Below are positions 1-9,504 of a DNA stretch of 64,000 nt, one piece after another. How positions within the stretch are numbered: position 1 is the first letter of the stretch; each line of letters starts with the position of its first letter. The notes under the pieces were generated by a model. The model was given only the letters and a program-made list of their open reading frames with translations. It was not told the DNA's origin and did not search any database. The stretch comes from Desulfosporosinus sp. FKB (GTDB lineage: Bacteria; Bacillota; Desulfitobacteriia; Desulfitobacteriales; Desulfitobacteriaceae): NCBI RefSeq assembly GCF_002196705.1, contig NZ_NADJ01000039.1, positions 307,631 through 371,630 of the forward strand, read 5' to 3'. Made by a program: the position numbers and the translations under genes.

Positions 1-378
1 TTGCAGATAACCAAACTGCGGCGTATATTTTTTAATGATCTCATCTTGCGTAAGCCCTTTGGCGCTCGTGGCTGCACTCGCAAACGTTGAGGTAAGTGAT
101 TTTTTATCATCTTGCTCAGCTGCCGTATGTGACTGAGAATTTTCTCCCCTTGTATCACTCTGTCTGGTCTGGTCACTATCCGTTTTGCCATTATCAGCTG
201 CATTTGAACCAGTTAACTCTTTGGGAAGGGCAATGTTAAAAAAATTGGTCCCAAACTGATTTTGCAGTTGTTTTTGAATTACAGGGTTGGGTCTGAAATA
301 TTTATTATATCCCCATACTCCTCCAAAGGCTATTAACACGATAATAACCCCGGAAATTATCAAAAGCTTTTTTTTCAT
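1..378 (-). CDS. Membrane-anchored or secreted hypothetical protein (3' end outside window)
   Basis: This reading frame starts at an ATG and runs 126 codons to the window edge without a stop, so the C-terminus is missing. Residues 1-26 form a positively charged start (MKKK) followed by a hydrophobic stretch and look like an uncleaved signal anchor or signal peptide. After it comes a polar linker rich in Asp, Ser, Gln and Thr (about residues 65-105), ending in a segment containing LTQDEI. No family is recognised. A purine-rich AGGAGAAG ribosome-binding site precedes the ATG. The protein is probably exported and faces outside. Confidence 0.6.
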   Translation of the reverse strand, partial: MKKKLLIISGVIIVLIAFGGVWGYNKYFRPNPVIQKQLQNQFGTNFFNIALPKELTGSNAADNGKTDSDQTRQSDTRGENSQSHTAAEQDDKKSLTSTFASAATSAKGLTQDEIIKKYTPQFGYLQ

Positions 379-548
379 AACTTCTCCTAACAATTTGGAT
401 ATATTTACATAATTCAGTAAAAAGACCAGCTTCTTAGGTTAGAAGCAAAGAGTGTTCTTTAGCTGCAGTTTTTATCAAATTTTATGTTGTAATCTATTTC
501 TAATATGATACCACAATTTGGTTATAGAGTATATATTTTCATGTAGTG

Positions 549-605
549 TCCGATCGTGAGACTCCCACTTCTCGTGGGAGTGGTTCCCATACCTTGCATC
601 GGTGC
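549..605. repeat. Fragment of palindromic repeat family A
   Basis: The segment carries the GTGAGACTCCCAC / GTGGGAGTGG hairpin followed by TTCCCATACCTTGC, which matches one end of the fuller copy near 36058-36174 and the copy at 52904. It lies directly downstream of the DUF3786 gene. Only the hairpin end of the element is present here. Confidence 0.6.
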
Positions 606-608
606 GAA

Positions 609-1220
609 TTATTTTTGTTTTGCTAGTTTTTCGGAAAGATACATACCAAGTCCAATAATACTCTCAATATGCAAAAAATCTTCAACAGAGGGATCGAATA
701 GAATTGTGGCGTTAGCCTGGACTTCCTCGTCCCCTTCCCAAACGATTACACACATGGGAATCTCGGGAAAGGCTTGAAAAGTCACGGCTGTGTCACCAAA
801 GTTCGTGGGTTTTCCATTCATGGTGGCAGCACTTACTAACAACTTCTGAGATTGCTGGCCAAATGCCTTGATAAGAGGAATAATCGAGTTCTTATGAAAT
901 GCTGGATAAAACAATGCTCCACCATTAGCGATTTCTTTGAGGCTAACCCAGCTGTTTTCACTTTTTCTAAATGGCCCTGCATAAGCTAAATAATTCAACA
1001 TGATTATTGACCCCATAATATCGGGAACATACTTGTCTCCTTTACGACAAATCCTTTCACTGAGACAGTCTAAAACATATGTCGAACCAAAAAAGCTCAG
1101 TTCAAATTGATGGTTGACGCTGTTAAATGTTACAGCACGATAGGCGGCAACCTCCTCAGGAAGCTTTTTCTTTATGTCACTCCAATATTTGTCATAGGCA
1201 ACTCGATAATTGGTTTCCAA
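609..1220 (-). CDS. DUF3786 family protein
   Basis: The protein resembles the DUF3786 family of anaerobes, of unknown biochemical role. Recognisable family features are the central LNYLAYAGP segment, WVSLKEIANGG, the AFGQQ region and the C-terminal VIVWEGDEE...ANATILFDPS block, followed by a final LGMYLSEKL helix. I place the start at a TTG (1220) because GGAGGG lies six bases before it and the family alignment begins near there. An in-frame GTG at 1301 would add 27 residues but lacks a good ribosome-binding site. The product is about 203 residues, soluble, with no signal peptide. The gene stands alone, and a palindromic repeat fragment follows its stop. Confidence 0.75.
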   Translation of the reverse strand: METNYRVAYDKYWSDIKKKLPEEVAAYRAVTFNSVNHQFELSFFGSTYVLDCLSERICRKGDKYVPDIMGSIIMLNYLAYAGPFRKSENSWVSLKEIANGGALFYPAFHKNSIIPLIKAFGQQSQKLLVSAATMNGKPTNFGDTAVTFQAFPEIPMCVIVWEGDEEVQANATILFDPSVEDFLHIESIIGLGMYLSEKLAKQK

Positions 1221-1301
1221 TTTAATCCCTCCGCAATCTAAATACTTTTTACTATTGATATTAAGACTTGAACCTCCTCTATATTCGTTATCGTTATCCA
1301 C

Positions 1302-1743
1302 AACAAGAACGAATCAGGGATGAGTGTTCGGCAATAATTTGGGGGCGGCGATTCATCTCACCACCTCGTTTCAAAAAATGCTAAGTCGACCCTAACAACA
1401 ACGTGAGACTGTATCTGTTTAATTACACGTAGTTTAAGATATTTGCATTTGATATTATGATTTTTGCATTTAACTCATGACAAAAAAACTATTCTAATTT
1501 AATGAAACAAGTTAAAATGAAATATGCAAGAAATATAAGGAAAAAACCCGCAAAGGAGCGAAGCTGTTGGAAAATAAGGTAATTAATTCAAAAAGATGAT
1601 TATTGGAATAATAAATTTAATTTTGTAACAGAAAAAATTTTGTTTTATTTATATACAACATAAAACTCGACAATTTCTAAACTTCAACCTTATATTGCTT
1701 TGCGATTTGACGAATGACTATATAGAATAATTGGAGGCAAACC
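1302..1743. other. Intergenic region upstream of the chemoreceptor
   Basis: This AT-rich stretch of about 440 bases separates the divergent DUF3786 gene and the chemoreceptor. I find no convincing ORF, RNA motif or strong inverted repeat in it, and no clear sigma-28 or sigma-54 promoter. The promoters of both neighbours must lie here. Confidence 0.5.
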
Positions 1744-3729
1744 ATGAAAGGGTCAATGCAACGAAAATTAGTTGTCTTAATACTGGTCTTATCCCTAGTG
1801 CCAACTTCAATTTTAGGTTTCTATAGTTATGAGAATGCTAATTCAGTTCTTGCTTCAGAACTTAAAACCTCCACGTCTCAATCGGTCACTAAAGTCGAAG
1901 AAACAACGAACATGTTTATGAAGGGGATTGAGCAGGATGTCAACCGCTTAAGCAATGATCCCAGCGTTATGGGAATAACACCAGGGAGCGACGGATCTCA
2001 GGCCTTAGCCGTTTTTAAAGCCTACAAAGAATCCAACAACGACGTCTTAAATGTTTATTTTGGTACTGCGGACAAACGCATGATTCTCTACCCGTCAACT
2101 CAACTCCCGAATGGTTATGATCCGACAACACGTCCTTGGTACACGCAAGCTGTGAAGGCAAAGGGGATTGTTTGGACTGATCCCTATGTCGATGCAGGAA
2201 CTAACCAGCTGATCATTACTGTTGCTAAACCTGTTTACAATCCACAAACAAATGATCTTCTTGGAATTATGAGCATTGATATTTCCCTGAATTCACTCAC
2301 TCAAATTATCTCACAGATGAAAATCGGTCAGCAAGGTTATTTAATTATGCTGGACAAAAATAATAAAATCATGGTAGATCCTGACAAGACTCAATTAGGA
2401 AAAGATCTTTCGATCCCTGAACTCAAGATTGGTTTGGCAAACAGTGTTTCCGGAGTGGCAGACTTTAAAGTAAGTGGCAAGCGGTATTTCGGAAGCTTTG
2501 CTACCTTTAACAAAACAGGTTGGAAATTTGTAGGAATTATGAGTTACACTGAAGTTCAAGCCTCGACCTCCCAAATCCTCCATCATACTGCCATTGCTTC
2601 AATACTTTTAGCTATTTTGGCTATCATTATTGGAATTCTTTTTGCTAAAACTGTTACCAAAGCTTTAAATCTATTAGTTGAGGATGCCCAAAAAATCGGA
2701 AATGGGGACTTTACCGTACGTTGTAAACTGACCTCAAAAGATGAAACAGGAATTTTAGCTGCAACTCTTAACGGAATGGTTGAAGAACTTGGAGCTCTGA
2801 TGAAAAACATTCAAAATCTCTCCCTGCACGTCAGTACGTCGGCCCATGATTTAGCAAATACTGCTATGCAAACGAGCAAATCTGCGGAAGAAGTATCAAC
2901 AACCGTAAGCCAGATTGCCACCGGCGCCTCAGATCAAGCAACTCAGGCAGAACAGGGATCTCTGTTTGTGGAACATGTATCTAATAATTTTCAGTCATTG
3001 GAAATGAGCAGCAATAATATGCTGGAGGCCTCCCAAGAGGCCGCTCAAGCTAATCAAAGAGGTATCGATTCGGTTAACGAGCTTACAACAACATCTCAAG
3101 CCAATAAAGATTCTATCGACAAAATCGAAAGTGTTATTTCTCTCCTCAATAATAAAGTGCAAGCTATCAGTACCATTCTCCAAGCTATTACTACTATCTC
3201 TGAACAGACAAACCTCCTGGCACTTAACGCCTCGATCGAAGCTGCACGTGCCGGAGAAGCGGGCAGAGGCTTTTCTGTAGTAGCCGAAGAAATACGAAAA
3301 CTTGCAGAACAGTCCTCAGATTCGGCAAATGGCATCCGCCAAATTGTTTTAGATATTCAAAATGAAAGTCAGCATACTGTCGGGGTTATGCAGGAGGTTC
3401 AAACACAAACTGTTGCCCAAATGTCTGCAGTAACCAAAGTCGATTCGTCATTTTCAGATATTTCCAAAGCAATTGAGACGATTCATGGCATTATCCAACA
3501 AAATACAGATCATATGAAAGAAGCTTCAACTAACAATGCTAAAGTCGTTGAAGTTTTACAAAACATATCTGCAGTTTCTGAACAAACAGCAGCGGCCTCT
3601 GAAGAAGTTACGGCTTCAATGCAGCAAACGTCAACCGCTGTTGAGCATGTTGCTGAAACCGCAGAGGCACTGGATAAGGTTGCTAAACAGCTTACCGAAG
3701 AAATTCTGAAATTTAAAGTCAATAGCTAG
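1744..3729 (+). CDS. Methyl-accepting chemotaxis protein (dCache-HAMP-MCP)
   Basis: This is a transmembrane chemoreceptor that would signal to CheA/CheW. The order is a short cytoplasmic start, TM1 (about 8-28), a periplasmic-side dCache-type sensor (about 40-275, with RPWYTQA and WTDPYVDA typical of the Cache fold), TM2 (about 282-302), HAMP (about 300-355) and a long MCP signalling coiled coil. The hairpin tip is visible as [19 protein letters not shown] followed by [17 protein letters not shown]. At 661 residues it has the usual length. GGAGG precedes the ATG by seven bases. The gene is monocistronic and followed by a strong terminator. The ligand cannot be read from sequence; Cache sensors of this type bind amino acids or carboxylates. 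Confidence 0.95.
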   Translation: MKGSMQRKLVVLILVLSLVPTSILGFYSYENANSVLASELKTSTSQSVTKVEETTNMFMKGIEQDVNRLSNDPSVMGITPGSDGSQALAVFKAYKESNNDVLNVYFGTADKRMILYPSTQLPNGYDPTTRPWYTQAVKAKGIVWTDPYVDAGTNQLIITVAKPVYNPQTNDLLGIMSIDISLNSLTQIISQMKIGQQGYLIMLDKNNKIMVDPDKTQLGKDLSIPELKIGLANSVSGVADFKVSGKRYFGSFATFNKTGWKFVGIMSYTEVQASTSQILHHTAIASILLAILAIIIGILFAKTVTKALNLLVEDAQKIGNGDFTVRCKLTSKDETGILAATLNGMVEELGALMKNIQNLSLHVSTSAHDLANTAMQTSKSAEEVSTTVSQIATGASDQATQAEQGSLFVEHVSNNFQSLEMSSNNMLEASQEAAQANQRGIDSVNELTTTSQANKDSIDKIESVISLLNNKVQAISTILQAITTISEQTNLLALNASIEAARAGEAGRGFSVVAEEIRKLAEQSSDSANGIRQIVLDIQNESQHTVGVMQEVQTQTVAQMSAVTKVDSSFSDISKAIETIHGIIQQNTDHMKEASTNNAKVVEVLQNISAVSEQTAAASEEVTASMQQTSTAVEHVAETAEALDKVAKQLTEEILKFKVNS

Positions 3730-3754
3730 TCAACCAAATATCCCTTTAATTTAA

Positions 3755-3796
3755 ACAAGGTGCTTTGCTCTCAATGGTAAAGCACCTTGTTATTCT
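3755..3796 (+). terminator. Rho-independent terminator after the chemoreceptor
   Basis: A perfect 12-bp stem, ACAAGGTGCTTT paired with AAAGCACCTTGT across a 12-base loop, is followed by TATTCTTT. Confidence 0.85.
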
Positions 3797-3850
3797 TTCC
3801 ATTCCATCTAAATGACGAGTTCACAAAGCAGTTGCGAAACGATATAATTG

Positions 3851-4759
3851 ATGACAACAATTTATCTGGAGTTGATAAACCGTATGATTATTCGCGAGAT
3901 CGGCAAGCGAGGCATTATTTTTACCTTCGAAGACGATATTTCTATATATTTAATTAAGGGAAATCATCACTATGTTTTGTGTGATACTCATTTAGGACCT
4001 CTATCAATGAATGTCGTCAAGGAATATCTCACTTCTCAATTAACACCCAAAGATCTCCTTATCTTTAATTCTCATTCAGATTGGGATCATATCTGGGGAA
4101 ATTGTGCTTTCGAAGATGCCGTTATCATTGCTCATGACACAGCAAAAAAACGGATGCAGGAGATCGGAGATTTTGAATTAAATAGATTAAGGAAATTCCA
4201 TCAAGGGGTAATCAAACTAAAGTATCCAACACTAACATTTAGCGAAAAACTCTCTTTAGCCGATGAAGATATTAATTTCATCTATGCCCCAGGACATACT
4301 ATAGACTCCTCACTATGTTTTGATCAGAGAGATTCTGTTTTATTTGTCGGAGATCTTGTTGAGTTCCCTATTCCCTATCTCGACTATTATGATCTCGATG
4401 CCTTTATTAAAACATTGGAATTTATTAAAAGCTTGCCTGCCAAAATTAAGATTTCAGCCCATTCCGGCATTATCGGAGATGATTTAATTGAACGCAATCT
4501 CTTTTACATTCGAAGGATTCAACAGGGCCAATCCATCTCAAATGAAATGATTGGCCCAGCGATAGAAGTCCATCAATACAACTTAAATAATCGCTTACTC
4601 CTGAAGTATGAACCACTCATTCGAGAAAAGTTAGGCAAAGAGTTCGATTATGCATCATACAAGGCCCATTTTTCAGATTTAGGAACCATAAAATCTGCCA
4701 ATTTTAAACGGACACTTAAAGATTACCTGCAAAAGTTAGAAGTGAACTCGTTCAACTAA
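3851..4759 (+). CDS. MBL-fold metallohydrolase
   Basis: This is a metallo-beta-lactamase-fold hydrolase of about 302 residues. The metal-binding set is visible: HSDWDH (variant of HxHxDH) near residue 77, the His of APGHT near 150, the Asp of FVGDLVE near 169 and the His of SAHSG near 201. No signal peptide is present, so it is cytosolic. The substrate is unknown; glyoxalase II-like and lactonase-like members look similar. The ATG at 3851 directly follows a TTG, so the start is uncertain by one codon, and a further ATG lies ten codons downstream. The last codons (NSF and the stop) are encoded inside a palindromic intergenic repeat, so the native C-terminus may have been altered by its insertion. 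Confidence 0.85.
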   Translation: MTTIYLELINRMIIREIGKRGIIFTFEDDISIYLIKGNHHYVLCDTHLGPLSMNVVKEYLTSQLTPKDLLIFNSHSDWDHIWGNCAFEDAVIIAHDTAKKRMQEIGDFELNRLRKFHQGVIKLKYPTLTFSEKLSLADEDINFIYAPGHTIDSSLCFDQRDSVLFVGDLVEFPIPYLDYYDLDAFIKTLEFIKSLPAKIKISAHSGIIGDDLIERNLFYIRRIQQGQSISNEMIGPAIEVHQYNLNNRLLLKYEPLIREKLGKEFDYASYKAHFSDLGTIKSANFKRTLKDYLQKLEVNSFN

Positions 4760-4913
4760 AGCTGAACATCGTGAGGGGCTGTTTCAAAATGCATAAACGT
4801 CCCTCATTAAACAAAACCCTGCATAAATTGTGATTTAAATCCACTTATATGCAGGGTTTTATTTATAAAAACGCATAGATATTCATTATGCAACGGCCCC
4901 TCACGATTAGATC
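4742..4913. repeat. Composite palindromic element: family A ends enclosing MITE-like element B (copy 1)
   Basis: The outer ends are GTGAACTCGTTCA...AGCTGAACATC (left) and CGATTAGATC (right), the same ends as the A copy at 36058-36174. Between them, at about 4771-4904, lies element B, whose terminal inverted repeats are GTGAGGGGCTGTTTC and the complement of AACGGCCCCTCAC. Inside B is a smaller hairpin, AAAACCCTGCATA against ATGCAGGGTTTT. A second B copy at 25900-26028 is nearly identical in its interior. The element overlaps the 3' end of the upstream MBL gene. Confidence 0.8.
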
Positions 4914-5003
4914 AATTTAAATTGTTTTGAAGCGTTCCAGTATAAATTGAAGAAATTAGGCAAATCATAAAAAGAATTCTAATTTGGGCGGGAGGGAATC
5001 AGG

Positions 5004-5219
5004 GTGGCCAAACCAGATAATCGTGCCGATAACGATGTCCATTTGCAAGAACACATTAACCATACCCTAGCAAAATTGCATGCCGCTGAAGAATATCTTA
5101 ATGAACATGCTGAAGAACTATCAGCAAATGAGAAACAGGATATTGAATCCAAAAATGAGCGGCGCAAAGAGAGTATTAATGCCTTCATTTCGGAGAAAAA
5201 AGACGAGTCTCAGAAATAA
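5004..5219 (+). CDS. tlp: Small acid-soluble spore protein Tlp
   Basis: The 71-residue product matches the Tlp family of spore proteins: an N-terminal MAKPDNRADN, a charged helical middle (HAAEEYLNEHAEEL) and the conserved KNERRKESI motif. Tlp proteins are made in the forespore under SigG and packed in the spore core. The start is GTG, with GGAGGG seven bases before it. A terminator-like hairpin follows at 5238, and another small spore-type gene lies 160 bases downstream. This is direct evidence that the organism sporulates. Confidence 0.9.
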   Translation: MAKPDNRADNDVHLQEHINHTLAKLHAAEEYLNEHAEELSANEKQDIESKNERRKESINAFISEKKDESQK

Positions 5220-5237
5220 TACCTTGGTGCATTTAAT

Positions 5238-5285
5238 AAGAATGACAGTCTATCTCTTCCAAGAATAGGACTGCCATTCTTTATC
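5238..5285 (+). terminator. Terminator after tlp
   Basis: An imperfect stem, AAGAATGACAGTC paired with GACTGCCATTCTT, ends in TTTAT just beyond the tlp stop. Confidence 0.6.
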
Positions 5286-5378
5286 TAGTATGATTGGCTC
5301 TTATGACCTTAATAATTAAGAAACTATAGATCAAAAATTCGGGAATACTAAGCCTGAATTTTAAAGGAGGTAATTGAA

Positions 5379-5552
5379 ATGGCTGAAAATAAGTCCAAGG
5401 AAAAGTTTATCGCTAACCCTATTGAAAGACACGATACAGCAGCCTGGCGTGGACATATTGAAAACGTTAAACCTGAATCGAATGTTCCTATCCCCAGTGA
5501 AGAATCCGTACTCAACGCCAAAGAATGGGTGGATACAAATTCTCTTTCTTAA
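5379..5552 (+). CDS. DUF3787-type small (57-residue) clostridial spore protein
   Basis: An ATG seven bases after AAAGGAGG opens a 57-codon frame. The product starts MAENKSKEKF and carries NPIERHDTAAW in its first half and IPSEESVLNAKEWVDTN near the end. This pattern fits the small DUF3787 family of clostridia, which I recall as spore-associated; that recollection is the least certain part. It has no signal peptide or membrane segment. Its position beside tlp and its own strong ribosome-binding site and terminator support a genuine small gene. Confidence 0.75.
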   Translation: MAENKSKEKFIANPIERHDTAAWRGHIENVKPESNVPIPSEESVLNAKEWVDTNSLS

Positions 5553-5616
5553 GTATTACCGGCGAGAGCAACAAGCCCATACACATCTGTCGTAAACTTT
5601 ATAGTCTAATAATAAT

Positions 5617-5670
5617 GAACTCCGTACCACTTTCTACCCGTGGAAAGCGATACGGAGTTCTTGTTTTTTT
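5617..5670 (+). terminator. Terminator after the DUF3787 gene
   Basis: GAACTCCGTA pairs with TACGGAGTTC, with an inner CACTTTC/GAAAG extension, and a T-run (TTGTTTTTTT) follows. It separates the plus-strand spore genes from the convergent ileS. Confidence 0.85.
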
Positions 5671-5696
5671 ATGAGTATCTGTTAATCGGCTGATTA

Positions 5697-8600
5697 TTAT
5701 AGTTTTTCCAGCTTCAGACCTGTCTTATGACCATTAAGGTTCTGTCTTTCCAAACTCGGATCATTAACCTTCTCAATAGTGACGGCTAGAGTTTCCCGTT
5801 TAATATAGGTTTCAAACAACGTAACGGCTTCGCTTATTTCCTCATCGCCATCAAAGAAGATATTAATCCTGTCCATCATTTCGTAGCCGTTATTTTTTCT
5901 CATTTGTTGTACCTTAGAAACAAACTCCCTCGCATATCCTTCATTAATCAGGTCTTTCGTAAGCGTTGTATCCAGGATTACAAATAAATTGTCCTCCACG
6001 GTCATTGTAAAGCCTTCTTTGGCAGAAATCGAAGTAATGACATGATCTTTAACCAGGTCTATAGTTTCTCCCTCTACCTCAAGCGAAACAGTTTCCCCCG
6101 CTTCTAATTTAGGCACGATCGTAGAAGCGTCCAGGGTCGCCAGCACTTTGCTTAAAGACTTTATTTTCGAGCCAAAGATAGATCCTGCTACTTTGAAATT
6201 GGGTTTGAGGCTAAAGCTCATATATTGATTTAAATCCTGAGCAAAAACAACTTCTTTAACATTTAATTCCTCTTGAATCAAGGGAAGCATATAGTCTATT
6301 AATTGTTGATATTTGCCATCGATCAAAATCTTTTGAATTGGCTGCCGAACTTTAATTTTAACTTGTTCCCTGGCCGCTCTGCCCAAGCCTACAAGATTTC
6401 TTACCAAATCCATTCTTGTTTCCAACTCGTTGTCAATCAGCTGTACGTCAACGACAGGATAATCTGCGAGATGAACTGACAGATCATCTGTTAGTCTCTT
6501 AAAGAGTTCTTCAGAAATATAAGGTGCAAAAGGCGCCACCAGCTTGGACAGACCTAGAAGAATTTCATAGGTGGTATTGTAAACAGCTTTCTTATCATCC
6601 GTTAGTTCTGTACTCCAGAAACGCCGGCGTGCACGTCTGATATACCAGTTGGAAAGGTCTTCATTGACAAACTCCTGAATCTTTCTGACAGCTTTGGTTA
6701 GATCAAAAACAGTGAGATCTGACTCAACGGCTCGAAGGAGACTGTTGTATTTCGATATGGCCCACCGATCAAGCTCTGGACGATCCTTATACTCAATAAA
6801 GAACGTTCTCGGATCCAGCTTATCCGTATTGGCATACAAGGAGAAGAAAGCATAAACATTTCTGAGGGTGCTGAAGAATTTACTTTGCACCTCTTTCAGC
6901 CCTTCAATATCAAATTTTGTCGGAGTCCAAGCAGGAGATACATAGAGCAAATACCAGCGTAAAGCATCGGCTCCGTATTGATCAAACAACTCAAAGGGGT
7001 TAACAGTATTTCCTTTGGACTTGGACATCTTATGCCCATCCTTATCCAGGATCAGATCATTAACTAATACTCGTTTATAAGGAGCAACTCCTTTGACAAA
7101 GGTGGAGATCACGAGCAGCGAATAGAACCATCCTCTCGTCTGGTCAATCCCTTCACAGATAAAATCTGCCGGAAAGACTTGATCAAAAGTCTCGCTGTTT
7201 TCAAAAGGATAATGTTGCTGGGCAAAAGGCATTGATCCGCTGTCAAACCAGCAATCGATTACATCCGTAACACGGGTCATCGTTGAGCCGCATTTCTCGC
7301 ATTTAAGATGGATACCATCAACAAAGGGCCGGTGTAATTCCACCGTTTCATCCAGGGGCTCCAGAGATTTCTCTATTAACTCTTTGCGGGAGCCTATGGA
7401 TGTGGTATGCCCACATTGGCATCTCCAGATATTAAGCGGTGTGCCCCAATATCTGCTGCGGGACAGTGCCCAATCGTTGACATTCTCCAGCCAGTTGCCA
7501 AACCTTTTTTCTCCCACATAATCAGGATACCATTCAACACGGTTGTTGTTTTCGACTAATTTATCCTTAAATTTGGTAACTTCAATATACCAGCTCGGTT
7601 TCGCATAATAAAGCAGCGGAGTATGACATCTCCAGCAATGGGGATAATTATGATCTACTTTTTCCTTTTTGTATAATTTTCCTTCCCCGTGCAGCCACTT
7701 GATGATCTCCAGATCAGCATCCATAACAAAAGTACCTGCCCAGGGTGTAGTCACAAATTTACCGGTTTCATCAACTGGTTGAAGCACAGGCAGGTTATAC
7801 CTTCGCCCGGTGTTGTAATCATCTTCACCAAAAGCCGGAGCAGTATGAACGATTCCTGTTCCATCCTCCGTCGTCACATAATCGCCTAAGGTAATAAAGA
7901 AGGCCTTTTTATCTGTTTTTACAAAGGACATCAACTGTTCATACTCTACATGCTCAAGGTCTTGGCCAAGGACTTGGTCCAAAACCTCAAACTCTTCTCC
8001 CAGTACTTTGGCCGACAACGTCTTAGAAACATAATAGACTTCATTATTTTGTCTGACCTTCAGGTATAGTTCCTGGGGATTTACCGTCAGGGCCACGTTT
8101 GAAGGCAGAGTCCAAGGCGTGGTCGTCCAGACTAAGAAGTATTCCTCGGCATCTTTTTTCTTGAATTTTACGTAAACAGTATTGGTCTTTATTTCCTCAT
8201 ATCCCTGGGCAACTTCATGGGAAGCCAGCCCCGTACCGCAGCGTGAACAATAAGGCAGAATTTTGTGTCCTTCATAGATTAAACCCTGTTTGAAAAACTG
8301 ATCAAGAATCCACCATACGCTTTCGATATAGTCATTATTCAACGTTACGTAAGGGTGATCCAAATCAATGGAATACCCCATCCGTTTGGTCATTTCCCGC
8401 CACTGTTTCTCATAGCTAAATACGGATTCCCGACATTTTTGATTGAATGCAGCAATACCATAAGCTTCTATTTCCTGTTTATTGGAAAGCTTAAGCTGTT
8501 TTTCGACTTCGATTTCTACAGGAAGTCCATGAGTATCCCATCCGGCTTTGCGTTTAACTTGATAACCCTGCATAGACTTTAAGCGGCAGACGGAATCTTT

Positions 8601-8795
8601 AAGAGTTCTGGCGATAACGTGATGGATCCCCGGTTTACCGTTAGCTGTAGGAGGTCCTTCATAGAAGACAAAAGGAGTCTTGCCTTCTCTAATTTGAATG
8701 CTTTTATTGAGTATCTCATTTTTGTCCCAGAAATCAGCTATTTCGCTTTCTTTATGAGCTACGTGTTGCTCCGCTAAAGGTTTGAAGTCAGCCAT
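5697..8795 (-). CDS. ileS: Isoleucyl-tRNA synthetase, IleS2-like
   Basis: The enzyme charges tRNA-Ile with isoleucine in the cytosol. Visible class I signatures are PPTANGKPGIHH (the HIGH element, near residue 50) and GHKMSKSKGN (KMSKS, near 590). An editing (CP1) insertion lies between them, the anticodon-binding helices follow (AISKYNSLLRAVESDL onward), and the protein ends in a long C-terminal extension. At 1032 residues with paired Cys clusters (CSRCG, CWRCH, CQCGH, CEKCG) it resembles the longer, eukaryote-like IleS2 group, some of which tolerate mupirocin. That property is inferred, not seen. Expression should be controlled by the Ile T-box leader directly upstream. Confidence 0.97.
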   Translation of the reverse strand: MADFKPLAEQHVAHKESEIADFWDKNEILNKSIQIREGKTPFVFYEGPPTANGKPGIHHVIARTLKDSVCRLKSMQGYQVKRKAGWDTHGLPVEIEVEKQLKLSNKQEIEAYGIAAFNQKCRESVFSYEKQWREMTKRMGYSIDLDHPYVTLNNDYIESVWWILDQFFKQGLIYEGHKILPYCSRCGTGLASHEVAQGYEEIKTNTVYVKFKKKDAEEYFLVWTTTPWTLPSNVALTVNPQELYLKVRQNNEVYYVSKTLSAKVLGEEFEVLDQVLGQDLEHVEYEQLMSFVKTDKKAFFITLGDYVTTEDGTGIVHTAPAFGEDDYNTGRRYNLPVLQPVDETGKFVTTPWAGTFVMDADLEIIKWLHGEGKLYKKEKVDHNYPHCWRCHTPLLYYAKPSWYIEVTKFKDKLVENNNRVEWYPDYVGEKRFGNWLENVNDWALSRSRYWGTPLNIWRCQCGHTTSIGSRKELIEKSLEPLDETVELHRPFVDGIHLKCEKCGSTMTRVTDVIDCWFDSGSMPFAQQHYPFENSETFDQVFPADFICEGIDQTRGWFYSLLVISTFVKGVAPYKRVLVNDLILDKDGHKMSKSKGNTVNPFELFDQYGADALRWYLLYVSPAWTPTKFDIEGLKEVQSKFFSTLRNVYAFFSLYANTDKLDPRTFFIEYKDRPELDRWAISKYNSLLRAVESDLTVFDLTKAVRKIQEFVNEDLSNWYIRRARRRFWSTELTDDKKAVYNTTYEILLGLSKLVAPFAPYISEELFKRLTDDLSVHLADYPVVDVQLIDNELETRMDLVRNLVGLGRAAREQVKIKVRQPIQKILIDGKYQQLIDYMLPLIQEELNVKEVVFAQDLNQYMSFSLKPNFKVAGSIFGSKIKSLSKVLATLDASTIVPKLEAGETVSLEVEGETIDLVKDHVITSISAKEGFTMTVEDNLFVILDTTLTKDLINEGYAREFVSKVQQMRKNNGYEMMDRINIFFDGDEEISEAVTLFETYIKRETLAVTIEKVNDPSLERQNLNGHKTGLKLEKL

Positions 8796-8846
8796 GATTA
8801 TCTTCCCTTCTCAATGAGTTAATTGTGACAAAATACTGTGGCAATA

Positions 8847-9110
8847 ACAACAAAAGTCCCTAAGTCTATGACTTAGGGACGAATTATCGCGGTACCACCC
8901 TTTTTATTAATGGATTGCTCAAGAAACAATCCGTTAATCACTCAAAACATGTAACGTATGTCACTCGGAGCAGCTTAATTAGTTCAGCCGCCCAACTCCA
9001 AGGTGATCTTCATAAAGAACCTTCGTCATAATCTTTCAGCCAAGGATTATGTCTCTAAGAACCAGATTCTTAACTACTGTCCTTTTCATCGTTGTTTTCC
9101 ATACTTTAAC
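8847..9110 (-). promoter_or_regulatory. T-box riboswitch (Ile) upstream of ileS
   Basis: Read on the minus strand, the leader has Stem I features (GGACAGTAG, GGCTGAAAG) and a specifier loop GAAG-AUC-ACC, with ATC (Ile) at 9007-9005. The antiterminator GGGTGGTACCGCG follows at about 8887-8899. The terminator stem is GTCCCTAAGTC paired with its complement at 8856-8880, then TTTTGTTG. The bulge UGGU pairs with an A73 discriminator, as expected for tRNA-Ile. Uncharged tRNA-Ile would allow read-through into ileS. Confidence 0.93.
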
Positions 9111-9199
9111 CGAAATTATAAAAACTTAAACTTACACCATGAGTCTTCACTCAAGGTTAAAATTTACAATCCCCCACGTATCCCCGAATTATAAGACTA

Positions 9200-9430
9200 T
9201 ACGCCTAAAAGATTGTAAGAAATAACGTAAAAACCCAAATCAGGCCATATGCGAAAGGATTAATAAAATCAGCCAATTAGTAGATCTAATTAATAAAGTT
9301 TAACCAATATCTTGCTAAAAGTAAACCCTTTGTAGGATAATTCGTTGCTTTTTTAACTGAAATACTCCTCGCTGCCCACGCTTTACCTAAAAGCATAGCA
9401 CCTGACATGGGACCGTAAAGTAAACTCCAA
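9200..9430. other. Intergenic region between the T-box and the nifJ terminator
   Basis: I see no ORF, repeat or RNA motif here. The region should hold the ileS promoter. Confidence 0.4.
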
Positions 9431-9476
9431 TAAGAAAGAGGACGTTACAAAAACCTAAGGTTTAAGCAGCGTCCTC
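9431..9476 (-). terminator. Terminator after nifJ
   Basis: On the minus strand GAGGACG pairs with CGTCCTC, with an inner AAACCT/AGGTTT stem, and TTTCTTATT follows. Confidence 0.75.
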
Positions 9477-9504
9477 ACTCTTCACTTTACTTATAAACCG
9501 ATTT

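Noticed and set aside
9003-9194. A 63-codon plus-strand frame near ileS
   Set aside because: It is the complement of the Ile T-box leader, whose RNA structure explains the sequence.
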